From positions 124,001-188,000 of the forward strand of contig NZ_JAEAGR010000005.1 of assembly GCF_015999265.1 (NCBI RefSeq): a stretch of DNA of 64,000 nucleotides, read 5' to 3'. Numbering within the stretch: the stretch's first letter is position 1; every line of letters begins with the position of its first letter. The stretch comes from Mobilitalea sibirica (GTDB taxonomy: Bacteria; Bacillota; Clostridia; Lachnospirales; Lachnospiraceae). The translations under genes and the position numbers were made by a program. Of this stretch, positions 10,735-19,291 are shown piece after piece. The notes under the pieces were generated by a model. The model was not told the origin of the DNA. It saw only the letters and a list, made by a program, of their open reading frames with translations, and ran no database searches.

Positions 10735-10763
10735 TTGACGATGCCATAGGTAAGTGTTAATAT
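10735..10763 (+). promoter_or_regulatory. Probable promoter of the ABC exporter genes
   Basis: TTGACG (10735-10740), a 17-nt spacer and TAATAT (10758-10763). It lies 77 nt before the exporter start and is the best sigma-A match in the 372-nt gap. Upstream of it, 10551-10734 shows no gene I would defend. Confidence 0.5.
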
Positions 10764-10840
10764 AATATCTGTGCTTAAAACGGTTTCGAACTGTAGTAAT
10801 CAATACTATGAAACGGACATCAAGCCTTGGAGGTATTCGC

Positions 10841-12541
10841 TTGAAGAAGGTATTTACATATTTAAAACCATATAGTTTACGAATGTTTTTCGGATTTACC
10901 ATCAAGGTATTAGGTACCTTTATGGATTTAGGGCTTCCTTGGGTCTTAGCATATATTATAGACGAGATTATACCAAAACAAAAGGTGTCTTTCATATTGT
11001 GGTGGGGCGTAGTAATGATTGCTTTATCTATCGGTGCCAGAACCTTTAATATCATAGCAAATCGCATGGCGGCCAGAGTTGCAAGGAATACCATAGAAAC
11101 TCTTCGTCATGACTTATTTCAAAAAATTCTTAGTTTATCAGGAACTCAACTGGATCATTTTACCGTACCATCCCTGGAAACCAGAATGACTTCGGATACA
11201 TATAACATTCATAATATGATTGGGATGATGCAGCGAATCGGTGTTCGTGCACCCATTATCTTAATCGGTGGTATTGTGATAACCAGTACCTTGGAGCCGG
11301 TTCTTACTCTGGTGCTGATTGGAGTTATGCCCTTTCTGGCTATTGTTGTTTATCTCGTATCAAAAAAAGGAATTCCCCTATATACGGGGTTACAGCTTTC
11401 TACAGATCGACTAATACGGGTGGTTAGAGAGAATATTACCGGAATTCGTGTAATCAAGGCTTTATCAAAAACATCCTATGAAAAGAAGCGTTTTTCCGAT
11501 AGAAATGACGAGGTGGTTAGCAAAGAGCTAAAGGCTGGAACTACCATGGCGATTACTAATCCGGTTATGAATCTGTTATTAAATATCGGACTAACTTTAG
11601 TGGTTATCGTAGGTGCATTCCGAGTAGATGCCGGGGCCTCCCAACCGGGTAAGATTGTTGCGCTTCTATCATATTTTGCTATTATGCTTCAAGCAGTGAT
11701 GGCAATTACGAGAATTTTTGTAATCTTTTCGAAAGCCAGTGCATCTGCCTCCCGTATTGCAGAAGTTCTTAATACGGAAGAAGATTTAAAGACACAACAG
11801 ATTGACCGGGTAGATTCAGACTACCATATTGAATTTCATCATGTTAGCTTTGCTTATACCTCAGAGCCATGCATAACGGATATTCATTTTGGCATCAAAA
11901 AGGGAGAGAGTCTTGGTATTATTGGTTCAACTGGCTCCGGAAAGACAACCCTGATCCATCTTTTGATGCGTTTTTATGATGTGACTGAGGGTAAAATTAT
12001 GCTGGAAGGAAAGGACATCAAAAGCATTGATAAGCAGGAGTTACGCAGAAGGTTTGGTATTGCGTTCCAAAATGATGCTTTATTTGCTGATCGGGTATAT
12101 GAAAATATTAGTCTCGGAAGGGAGCTGCCAATCCACAGGGTAAAGGAAGCTACTGAGGATGCTCAGGCTGCAGAATTTATTTCTCAACTTGAGAAAGAAT
12201 TGGATTTTAAACTGGCAATCAAGGGCAGTAATTTAAGCGGTGGACAAAAGCAGAGGTTGTTGGTTTCTAGAGCCTTAGCAGGAGAACCGGAAATCTTAAT
12301 TCTTGATGATTCCTCCAGTGCCCTAGATTATAAGACTGATTCCTTACTTCGAAAAGCAATTCGTGAGAATTATAAAGATACCACCAGTATTATAATAGCT
12401 CAAAGAATTAGCTCTGTTATGAAGCTGGATCATATTCTGGTAATTGAAGATGGGCAGATGGCAGGGTACGGAACCCATGAGGAGCTTTTAAAAAACTGCG
12501 AGGTATACCAAGAGATCTACCAGTCGCAGTTGATGTCTTAA
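10841..12541 (+). CDS. ABC exporter half-transporter, degenerate-site subunit
   Basis: A type I ABC exporter subunit of 567 residues from the chosen start: six membrane helices over residues 1-300, then a nucleotide-binding domain. TTG 10841 is preferred over ATG 10808 because GGAGG sits 7 nt before it and the conserved start LKKVFTYLKPYS follows. Walker A is intact (G362-STGSGKTT). The signature is canonical, L465-SGGQKQR. The Walker B catalytic glutamate is replaced by D490 (LDD rather than LDE). The next gene has the opposite pattern, so the two form a heterodimer with one normal and one degenerate ATP site, as in BmrC/BmrD, LmrC/LmrD and TM287/288. The substrate is unknown; drugs or lipids are the family norm. 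Confidence 0.92.
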   Translation: MKKVFTYLKPYSLRMFFGFTIKVLGTFMDLGLPWVLAYIIDEIIPKQKVSFILWWGVVMIALSIGARTFNIIANRMAARVARNTIETLRHDLFQKILSLSGTQLDHFTVPSLETRMTSDTYNIHNMIGMMQRIGVRAPIILIGGIVITSTLEPVLTLVLIGVMPFLAIVVYLVSKKGIPLYTGLQLSTDRLIRVVRENITGIRVIKALSKTSYEKKRFSDRNDEVVSKELKAGTTMAITNPVMNLLLNIGLTLVVIVGAFRVDAGASQPGKIVALLSYFAIMLQAVMAITRIFVIFSKASASASRIAEVLNTEEDLKTQQIDRVDSDYHIEFHHVSFAYTSEPCITDIHFGIKKGESLGIIGSTGSGKTTLIHLLMRFYDVTEGKIMLEGKDIKSIDKQELRRRFGIAFQNDALFADRVYENISLGRELPIHRVKEATEDAQAAEFISQLEKELDFKLAIKGSNLSGGQKQRLLVSRALAGEPEILILDDSSSALDYKTDSLLRKAIRENYKDTTSIIIAQRISSVMKLDHILVIEDGQMAGYGTHEELLKNCEVYQEIYQSQLMS

Positions 12542-12831
12542 TACAAGGAGATACTATTCTTTATTTGTATCAATGTAGATAAAGTGAAAGGGACAGATAA
12601 ATATAAGAAATATTAAATACTCCTAATACATAAATATATGGGTTACATTTACATACGTTAAGGGTAATGAACAATGTAAACAACAACGTACCTAAGAAGT
12701 TGTAGGTATGCTCTAAAAATAAGATCTGTAAGTGTTATTGTTTGTAAAGATGATTACAGTTTCATAGGGATCAGAGTATTTAAGCAGTTAAATTCTTACA
12801 TTGATTAGCTTACATAGAATTGAGGTGCCAT

Positions 12832-14625
12832 ATGCCGGTCAACACAAACACTGGAAGACGAAAACTAAGTGAAAAAACGGATAAGCCAAGAGATACCAGA
12901 TTTGTTCTGAAAAGACTCTGGCTATATATTTATCAATATAAATGGCTTTTAGCCTTAGCAATCATTTTAACCATTGCAAGTAATATGTTTGCTCTGATTG
13001 GTCCGATGTTGTCCGGCTATGCCATCGATGCAATAGAACCCGGGAAGGGTTTTGTGGTTTTTAAGACGGTGTTTTACTATTCCGCGTGGATGATAGGCTT
13101 TTATATCGTTTCCTCCATCCTTTCTTATATCTTATCCGTAATGATGATTCGTCTGACCCAAAAGATTGTAAGAAAAATGAGAGAAGATGTATTTACCAAG
13201 CTGGTGGAACTTCCGGTCAGTTATTTTGACCGTAATCAGGCTGGAGACATTATCAGTAAGATATCCTATGACATCGATACAATAAACACCTCTCTTTCTA
13301 CTGATGTAGTACAGATTTGCGCCAGTGTGATTACCGTAGTTGGATCACTAATTATGATGATCGTTATATCACCTCAGTTGGTACTGGTTATGTTGGTTAC
13401 CATACCGCTTTCTTTGCTCTATACCCGTTATATGGCAAAGAAGGTACGACCTCTGTTTCGCAGACGTTCCGCTAAGCTGGGTGAACTTAATGGATTTGTA
13501 GAAGAGATGGTATCAGGACAAAAAACAATTAAAGCCTATGCGGCAGAGAATACTGTAGTTGAACGCTTTGACAAGATTAATAAAGAGACTGTCGATGCTT
13601 ATTATACTGCGGAGTATTATGGTAGCATGACCGGACCTACGGTGAATTTTATCAATAATCTATCCCTATCTTTAATAACGGTATTTGGTGCAATCCTATA
13701 TCTTAACAGAGCCATGACCCTTGGAAACATTTCATCTTTCGTGCAATACAGCCGTAAGTTTTCCGGACCGATTAATGAGGTTGCCAATATTATCAGTGAA
13801 CTTCAGTCTGCCGCTGCAGCAGCTGAGAGAGTGTTTAAGTTAATTGATGAACAACCGGAGAGCCCTGACCGGGATGAAGCTAAGGAACTTAACAGTGTGA
13901 AAGGTGATGTTGTAATTGAAGGGGTTACTTTTGGGTATTTGCCGGATAAAGTGATAATAAAGAATCTGTTTCTACATGCGAAGCCTGGCAGTCTGACCGC
14001 CATTGTTGGACCAACCGGAGGCGGAAAAACTACGATAATTAATTTGTTAATGCGGTTTTATGATGTATGGGAAGGCAAAATATTAGTAGATGGTACTGAA
14101 ACAAGAGATCTGACAAGAGAAAGTCTAAGAAAGGCCTATGCCATGGTACTTCAGGATACCTGGTTATTTGCCGGGACAATCTTTGATAATATTGCTTATG
14201 GCAAAGAGGATGCTACGATGGAAGAAGTCGTGGCAGCAGCCAAGATGGCTGGGATACATTCTTACATTAAGAGACTGCCAATGGGATATGACACCATAGT
14301 GAATGAAGACGGATTAAATATCTCCAAAGGACAGAAACAGCTTCTTACCATAGCAAGAGCTATGCTTTTAGATGCTAAGATGTTAATATTAGATGAAGCT
14401 ACCTCCAACGTAGATACCAGAACCGAAATCAAAATCCAAAAAGCGATGCGAAAACTGATGGAAGAGAAAACCTGCTTTGTAATTGCTCATCGCCTATCTA
14501 CCATTCAGGGAGCGGACAATATCCTTGTGATAGATCAGGGAAATGTGGTAGAGCAAGGTACGCATAAAGAATTAATGGAACAAAAGGGTTTTTATTATAA
14601 GCTATATAATTCTCAGTTTGAGTAA
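12832..14625 (+). CDS. ABC exporter half-transporter, catalytic subunit
   Basis: The second half-transporter, 597 residues from ATG 12832, which follows a GAGGTG site; an in-frame TTG lies 12 nt earlier. A basic, polar 25-residue N-terminus precedes six membrane helices and the nucleotide-binding domain. Walker A is VGPTGGGKTT. Walker B carries the normal glutamate (LDE, E522). The signature is altered to S498-K-G-Q in place of SGGQ. Paired with the previous subunit, this leaves one complete ATPase site (this Walker A/B with the partner's LSGGQ) and one degenerate site. The 290-nt gap between the two genes holds no terminator I can see, so co-transcription or a second promoter are both possible. 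Confidence 0.92.
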   Translation: MPVNTNTGRRKLSEKTDKPRDTRFVLKRLWLYIYQYKWLLALAIILTIASNMFALIGPMLSGYAIDAIEPGKGFVVFKTVFYYSAWMIGFYIVSSILSYILSVMMIRLTQKIVRKMREDVFTKLVELPVSYFDRNQAGDIISKISYDIDTINTSLSTDVVQICASVITVVGSLIMMIVISPQLVLVMLVTIPLSLLYTRYMAKKVRPLFRRRSAKLGELNGFVEEMVSGQKTIKAYAAENTVVERFDKINKETVDAYYTAEYYGSMTGPTVNFINNLSLSLITVFGAILYLNRAMTLGNISSFVQYSRKFSGPINEVANIISELQSAAAAAERVFKLIDEQPESPDRDEAKELNSVKGDVVIEGVTFGYLPDKVIIKNLFLHAKPGSLTAIVGPTGGGKTTIINLLMRFYDVWEGKILVDGTETRDLTRESLRKAYAMVLQDTWLFAGTIFDNIAYGKEDATMEEVVAAAKMAGIHSYIKRLPMGYDTIVNEDGLNISKGQKQLLTIARAMLLDAKMLILDEATSNVDTRTEIKIQKAMRKLMEEKTCFVIAHRLSTIQGADNILVIDQGNVVEQGTHKELMEQKGFYYKLYNSQFE

Positions 14626-14729
14626 GCTTATAAACGTCTGCAAATCTCGATACTATTAATGTCGAGGGAAACGTATATATCCTGTGTAAGCGGTTATAAA
14701 GTATTATACCACAGATGATATAGATTACT

Positions 14730-14822
14730 AGGAGCCGGAATTTAGATTCCCTTACAATACTAACCGAGAAATATATTCAACTATATTTAACTGGAGGTAA
14801 GAGAAGCTAAAATCCGACTCCT
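14730..14822. terminator. Long-range imperfect inverted repeat between convergent genes
   Basis: AGGAGCCGGAATTTAG (14730-14745) pairs with CTAAAATCCGACTCCT (14807-14822) at 14 of 16 positions. A smaller AAATATA/TATATTT hairpin lies in the loop. It is placed between the exporter genes and the convergent C_GCAxxG_C_C gene, so a two-way terminator is plausible. The 61-nt loop is unusual, and a decayed small repeat is the alternative. Confidence 0.35.
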
Positions 14823-14857
14823 TTCTATGGTATTACAAATATAAACTTTATATGTAC

Positions 14858-15298
14858 CTATTGCTTGAGTTCCATTAGTTCTTCGATTAGCTTCACTGCA
14901 TCTTCTACATAGATAGGACAAAGCTTATCAAAAAGACCATGCTCTGATGCGAAGGCCCTTCCGCCTTCTGTACTGATATCACAATTTAATAAGTCCTTAC
15001 ATTCGATGGAACCGTACATTTCTTTGAATTTTTCTGTGAATTCCTGAACCAACCGATAAGTGGTTTCCTTTGACTGGTCAGATTGATACGTACCATGTTT
15101 TAGCCCTATCAGCATGAATGCTCCGGTCACTGCACCGCAGGTTTTTCCCATGCGTCCCATGCCTCCTCCAAAAGGACAGGCGATTTTTAAAGCTGTGTCC
15201 CGCTCTAATCCCAGTTCTTCGCTATAGCTTGAAAATACAGCCTGTGAGCAATTATAGCCTTCATGAAAGCATTGGACCGCTTCTTTTGCTTTGTTCAT
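14858..15298 (-). CDS. C_GCAxxG_C_C family (probable redox-active) protein
   Basis: A 146-residue soluble protein of the C_GCAxxG_C_C family. The motif is complete: a first Cys in EGYNCSQAV (C17), a central Cys-rich turn ACPFGGGMGRMGKTCGAVTGA, then single cysteines in IECKDLLNCD and KLCPIYV near the C-terminus. The family is named for this pattern and is thought to act in redox or metal handling, but no reaction has been assigned that I can state with confidence. ATG 15298 follows a GGAGGAAAT ribosome binding site. It is a single gene convergent with the ABC exporter. Confidence 0.85.
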   Translation of the reverse strand: MNKAKEAVQCFHEGYNCSQAVFSSYSEELGLERDTALKIACPFGGGMGRMGKTCGAVTGAFMLIGLKHGTYQSDQSKETTYRLVQEFTEKFKEMYGSIECKDLLNCDISTEGGRAFASEHGLFDKLCPIYVEDAVKLIEELMELKQ

Positions 15299-15484
15299 TT
15301 GATTTCCTCCTTTACATATTCTAATATACTGTTACGGCTCGTTCGTATGTCCTAGTTGTATAAGATAATTTTATAACATATAACTCAGGAATATTCCACT
15401 AAAAATTGATAAATAATGTTAATTCATGAAAAAAATACTTGATTTTGTGTCGAAACAAATGAAAGATTCAAAACGAAATATAAT

Positions 15485-15510
15485 AAAAAAATAAATCTAA
15501 GTAAATAAAA
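15485..15510 (+). repeat. Left copy of 26-bp direct repeat (IS target duplication)
   Basis: Seven As, then TAAATCTAAGTAAATAAAA, identical over 26 bp to 16583-16608 on the other side of the insertion sequence. The repeat abuts the first base of the left terminal inverted repeat, as expected of a target-site duplication. Confidence 0.85.
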
Positions 15511-16582
15511 TGTAGGTTTGTCAAACATATGTTACACCATACCTAACAAAATCAGATAAGATATTCTGAGGTGATTTCCATCCCAGAGGTCTCATCGGAA
15601 AGCGGTTATAATCTCTTTTGTTATATGTAGTTAGCTGATTACTAAAGTCCTCAAATGAATAGAAGGTATGCGTTGCATAGAAACGCTCATTATCTTTTCT
15701 GTGGCTTCTTTCGACCTTACCATTATGCCTTGGGGTAAATGGACGTATTAGTTTATGACGAATGCATAATTGATTAAGACGAACTTCAAAAATAGTTGGC
15801 GTTTTAGCTTTATCTCCGGATGCAAGGCGTTTTGTGAATTCTAGACCATTATCCGTTTGGATGCATTCTATTGGCATTGGAAAGGCTTTAACAAGGTGCT
15901 CTAGGAATTGCATAGATGAATAGGTACTGTGCTCTTCAAAAGCTTCAACGTAACGCCACCTAGAGTATTCGTCAATAGCTGTATACTGATAAAACTTTTG
16001 TCCCCTGGCCTGATTGACCAGACATACGGAAGGCACAAACTTAACATCTACCTGAATCCTCTGGCCGGGATACGTCATTTGTTCATAAGGCTTAGGTACG
16101 TATTTTGGGTTTTTCGGCTTAATGGCCATAAGTTTTTTCTTGCGGAGGAAGCGGTAAAGACCGGGAATAGATCTTTTATAACCTCGTTGCATAAGTTTTA
16201 CCCAGAAGATTACCAGGCCAGCATTAGGATTACGACGGCGCATGTTATTAATAAGACTGATCTCATCTTCAGTATGTTGGTTTGGATGGTGATGAGGTCT
16301 TCGAGAACGATCTCTAAGGGAGTCCCAGGAGCCATCATAACGTCGTTTCCAACGATAAACGTACTGACGATTCGTTTTATATCGTGCAGCTGCCTTTGAA
16401 ACACCATATTTATCAGCGTATTTAATTAAAGCTAGTCGAAACCTCATATCCTGTGTTATACTTGCCATACGGAAATGCTCTCTTTCTTTTGTATTTTGGT
16501 TGTGGTGACTTAAATATAACACAAAAGAGCTATTTCCGTTTTTATTTAATAAGATTTGTAACACATGTATTGTAATCCTACA
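15511..16582 (-). mobile_element. IS481-like insertion sequence, intact
   Basis: A 1072-bp element bounded by imperfect terminal inverted repeats: TGTAGG at 15511 and CCTACA ending at 16582. The two outer 26-bp ends match at about 19 positions, including an inner TGTTACA block. It carries one uninterrupted transposase gene reading leftwards. The 5'-TG...CA-3' ends and the IS481-type DDE domain agree. It sits about 30 bp upstream of the tyrS promoter -35 box and does not disrupt any gene. The flanking 26-bp duplication is longer than the 4-15 bp usual for IS481. Confidence 0.88.
15521..16468 (-). CDS. IS481-family DDE transposase
   Basis: A 315-residue transposase from the chosen ATG 16468. 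An in-frame ATG at 16564 would add 32 residues unlike the family and lies almost in the terminal repeat. The N-terminus has two helix-turn-helix units (KYADKYGVSKAAARYKTNRQ and LRDRSRRP followed by EDEISLINNMRRRNPNAG). The rve catalytic core follows, with the acidic triad visible as QVDVKF, QTDNGLEF and GKVERSH. The reading frame is intact, so the element may still be mobile. The frame reads away from tyrS. Confidence 0.93.
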   Translation of the reverse strand: MASITQDMRFRLALIKYADKYGVSKAAARYKTNRQYVYRWKRRYDGSWDSLRDRSRRPHHHPNQHTEDEISLINNMRRRNPNAGLVIFWVKLMQRGYKRSIPGLYRFLRKKKLMAIKPKNPKYVPKPYEQMTYPGQRIQVDVKFVPSVCLVNQARGQKFYQYTAIDEYSRWRYVEAFEEHSTYSSMQFLEHLVKAFPMPIECIQTDNGLEFTKRLASGDKAKTPTIFEVRLNQLCIRHKLIRPFTPRHNGKVERSHRKDNERFYATHTFYSFEDFSNQLTTYNKRDYNRFPMRPLGWKSPQNILSDFVRYGVTYV

Positions 16583-16608
16583 AAAAAAATAAATCTAAGT
16601 AAATAAAA
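16583..16608 (+). repeat. Right copy of 26-bp direct repeat (IS target duplication)
   Basis: Identical to 15485-15510. It starts directly after the right end of the IS and lies just upstream of the tyrS promoter. Confidence 0.85.
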
Positions 16609-16612
16609 CATA

Positions 16613-16641
16613 TTGACATTGATATAATAGCTTGTTATACT
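16613..16641 (+). promoter_or_regulatory. Promoter of the tyrS leader
   Basis: TTGACA (16613-16618), a 17-nt spacer and TATACT (16636-16641). This is a near-perfect sigma-A promoter placed right before the T-box leader. Confidence 0.8.
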
Positions 16642-16649
16642 AGCGTTTA

Positions 16650-16974
16650 AATATTGTAAATGCGATGAAAAGAACTAGTAAGAATGAGATTTTCCTACAG
16701 AAAGCTACCGGTTGATGAGAGGTGCAGGAAATATTATTCTGAATACATCTTTGAGCTTCACACCGAACAGAGAAATCTCAGTAGGCTGTTGACGGTTTCC
16801 TGCACCCGTTATCGTGCTAGAGTATACCCGAGACATACGACTCATATGTTTGAGAGAATATCCGGCGTACTTGAAGAGGTTGGTTGTGTGAACAGCTGAT
16901 ATATATGAGGTGGTACCGCGAGATAATTCCCGCCCTCAAATTCATGATACATGAATTTGAGGAGCGGTTTTTTT
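16650..16974 (+). promoter_or_regulatory. T-box leader (tyrosine) with terminator
   Basis: A tRNA-sensing riboswitch. The T-box sequence GAGGTGGTACCGCG (16907-16920) is the conserved element that binds the tRNA acceptor end. It is followed by a strong terminator: CCGC-CCTCAAATTCATG paired with its complement, then seven Ts (16930-16974). The specifier codon is probably TAC (16744-16746) in the stem I region GAATACATC, which reads tyrosine and fits tyrS downstream. Uncharged tRNA-Tyr should favour read-through. The stretch from 16975 to 17201 has no further structure I can name. Confidence 0.9.
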
Positions 16975-17201
16975 GATTCCTGACGTATCAAGCGGCTTAT
17001 CGTTTTGATTTGTATGTAAAAGGCTATTGTGGGTAAAGAGATAACATGCAAAAGACCATAGGAAACAAATGCTTGTAAGGTAAGTATAAGAGAAGCTTGC
17101 TAAGTATAATTAACATATTCAGTCATTGACCTATGTTAGGGATAGATGAAACATACTTTACAAGTGAAATCTAGAAACAAAAAAAGAAAGGTGGAATAAT
17201 A

Positions 17202-18512
17202 ATGGAAATCAAGAATAACAACCAAACAGAAAAAATAATAAGAGAACAAAAGCTTGAGGAGGAAAAGATGGTACAGAATAACCTGGAGAACAAAATAAAA
17301 ATATACGAGATAGAAGAACAGATGAAAATCATCCAAAAAGGAGCGGCACAATTAATTTCAGAAGAAGAATTAAGGCAAAAATTAAGGAATGCTTTAAGAG
17401 AGAAACGGCCTCTGACCGTAAAACTGGGATTGGATCCCAGCGCTCCGGATATCCATCTTGGGCATGCGGTAGTTCTTCGAAAGATTAAACAGATGCAGGA
17501 TCTGGGGCACCAAGCAATCATTATAATCGGTGATTTTACCGGTAGAATTGGCGATCCTACCGGTAAGTCCAAGACAAGAAAACCGCTTTCTCAGGAACAG
17601 GTGTTAAAAAATGCAGATACCTATACAAAACAGATATTTAAAATTCTTGACCCTGCAAAAACTACAGTCCGATTTAACAGTGAGTGGCTTTCTAAGTTAA
17701 ACTTTGAAGAGGTTATTAAGCTGGCGTCAAGCATTACCGTGGCAAGGCTTTTAGAGAGGGATGATTTTAAGAGTAGGTTTAGAGCGAACGAACCTATTGG
17801 ACTTCATGAATTCTTCTATCCGTTAATGCAGGCTTATGATTCTGTTGAAATTGAAGCGGATATCGAACTTGGTGGTACGGATCAGACCTTTAATATCTTA
17901 ATGGGAAGAAATCTGCAAAGCAGCATGGAACTAGAACGACAGATCGCCCTCTTTATGCCTATCTTGGAAGGCCTTGATGGTATAGAGAAGATGAGTAAAA
18001 GTCTTGGAAACTACATCGGCATATTTGAGCCGGCAGAGGTTATGTATAAGAAAGTCATGGAAATTCCCGACCATCTTATCCTTCGTTATTTTGAATTAGC
18101 AACGGATGAACATCCGGATAAAATAGAAGAGATCAAGAAACAGCTTAAGGAGGGAAAAAATCCAAGAGATATAAAACTGGAGTTGGCGAATATTATTACA
18201 GGCTTGTATCATTCCACCCAGGATGTGCAAAGAGCGAAAGAGTATTTTGAGACGGTATTCCAGAAAGGTGAATTACCTGAAGATATGCCGGAGTTTTCCA
18301 TCCCGACAACTATATTAAGCTTACTTGATCTAACACCACTTCTACTTGAACAGGGTTTCATAAAATCAGGAAGTGAGTTTAGGCGCTTAATACTTCAGGG
18401 TGGGATACAGATAAACGGAGAAAAAGTGAAAGACTTAGATTATAAACTAGACACAGATATCGTTATACTTCGTTTAGGTAAGAAAAAGTTTATTCGTTTG
18501 CTACTCAACTAA
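17202..18512 (+). CDS. tyrS: Tyrosyl-tRNA synthetase
   Basis: A class I aminoacyl-tRNA synthetase charging tRNA-Tyr. The HIGH motif is H85-L-G-H (PDIHLGHAV) and the KMSKS motif is K263-M-S-K-S. The Rossmann domain includes GDFTGRIGDPTGKSKTR. The C-terminal S4-type RNA-binding domain is present (FRRLILQGGIQINGEKV). The protein is 436 residues. Residues 1-45 form a charged, Glu/Lys-rich extension ahead of the usual start region IEEQMKIIQKG. Two starts are possible. ATG 17202 follows AAAGGTGG. The in-frame ATG 17268 follows a stronger GAGGAGG at 17256-17262 and gives 414 residues, closer to the family norm. Expression is controlled by the T-box leader upstream. Confidence 0.96.
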   Translation: MEIKNNNQTEKIIREQKLEEEKMVQNNLENKIKIYEIEEQMKIIQKGAAQLISEEELRQKLRNALREKRPLTVKLGLDPSAPDIHLGHAVVLRKIKQMQDLGHQAIIIIGDFTGRIGDPTGKSKTRKPLSQEQVLKNADTYTKQIFKILDPAKTTVRFNSEWLSKLNFEEVIKLASSITVARLLERDDFKSRFRANEPIGLHEFFYPLMQAYDSVEIEADIELGGTDQTFNILMGRNLQSSMELERQIALFMPILEGLDGIEKMSKSLGNYIGIFEPAEVMYKKVMEIPDHLILRYFELATDEHPDKIEEIKKQLKEGKNPRDIKLELANIITGLYHSTQDVQRAKEYFETVFQKGELPEDMPEFSIPTTILSLLDLTPLLLEQGFIKSGSEFRRLILQGGIQINGEKVKDLDYKLDTDIVILRLGKKKFIRLLLN

Positions 18513-18560
18513 AAAACACCTTGATATTATACAAAAGTGGTTTTATGATATAAGAAGAAT

Positions 18561-19241
18561 TTGGTAAGTAGTGTGAGTTTAACAAAAGAGAAATGGCAGG
18601 GTCAGCAGATGAAAAGATATGAGGATATGTTCTCATATGTGAAGAACAGATTAGATAAGGCTTACTCACAGGGAGCGGTATCTAAAACAAGTATCCATTA
18701 TAGTCGTTATCAACATATAGAAAGGGTATATGCGTGGATGAAACGAATTGTATCAGAGCTCTCTGTTGATAGGTCAATCAAAGAAGAAGCTTTGCATATC
18801 GCTACGATATTTCATGATGTCGGTTATGGGGTCGAAGATAATAATAAAAATCATGCATTGGCCGGAGCCGGGATATGTGAGGAGTACCTAAGAAAACATG
18901 GCTATAGTGAAAATGTCATAGAAGAAGTTATTTACCTAATTACTAACCATTCAAATAAGGAATTGTTAGCTTCCGAAGATGCTTCGATTGAATTGATTAT
19001 ATTGATGGAAGCAGATTTGCTTGATGATACAGCCGCTTTAGGCCTTACCATGGATGCGATGATAACAACTGCTAAGGGGATGCCGAATTTTTATCAGGTT
19101 TATCAACATATGTTATCCTATTCCGTTAGTGAAATGAATCAAAATCCAATGGTCACGGAACCTGCAAAACGATTTTGGAGGGAAAAGCAGAAACTAACGA
19201 AGGAATTTATCAGACAGTTAGGAAGGGACCTGAATATATAA
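18561..19241 (+). CDS. HD-domain phosphohydrolase
   Basis: A 226-residue protein with the HD fold. It has a first metal-ligand His in YSRYQHIERVYAW, the HD pair H85-D86 (TIFHDVGYG), a third His in ITNHSNKEL, and an aspartate in LMEADLLDD. These match the metal-binding set of HD-superfamily phosphohydrolases; the substrate (nucleotide or phosphoester) cannot be told. The start is uncertain: TTG 18561, GTG 18573 and ATG 18609 (MKRYEDMFSY) are in frame, none with a strong ribosome binding site. The conserved part begins near residue 20, so ATG 18609 is quite possible. It lies 48 nt after tyrS and could share its transcript. Confidence 0.82.
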   Translation: MVSSVSLTKEKWQGQQMKRYEDMFSYVKNRLDKAYSQGAVSKTSIHYSRYQHIERVYAWMKRIVSELSVDRSIKEEALHIATIFHDVGYGVEDNNKNHALAGAGICEEYLRKHGYSENVIEEVIYLITNHSNKELLASEDASIELIILMEADLLDDTAALGLTMDAMITTAKGMPNFYQVYQHMLSYSVSEMNQNPMVTEPAKRFWREKQKLTKEFIRQLGRDLNI

Positions 19242-19291
19242 AAAGTATAACGGACTGAAGAAAAAAATTCAGATAGAGAGATGGAGATCTT

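Noticed and set aside
10604-10747. 47-codon minus-strand frame with protein-like texture before the ABC exporter
   Set aside because: It has no ribosome binding site, it overlaps the exporter promoter, and the AT-rich composition easily yields such frames. A gene remnant is possible but cannot be shown.
10775-10800. TTCGAA-containing stretch resembling a tRNA T-loop
   Set aside because: The flanking bases do not form a T-stem or acceptor stem on either strand, and no anticodon arm is present.
15929-16399. 156-residue plus-strand frame in the insertion sequence
   Set aside because: It is antisense to the transposase, whose DDE motifs are clear. No ribosome binding site is present.
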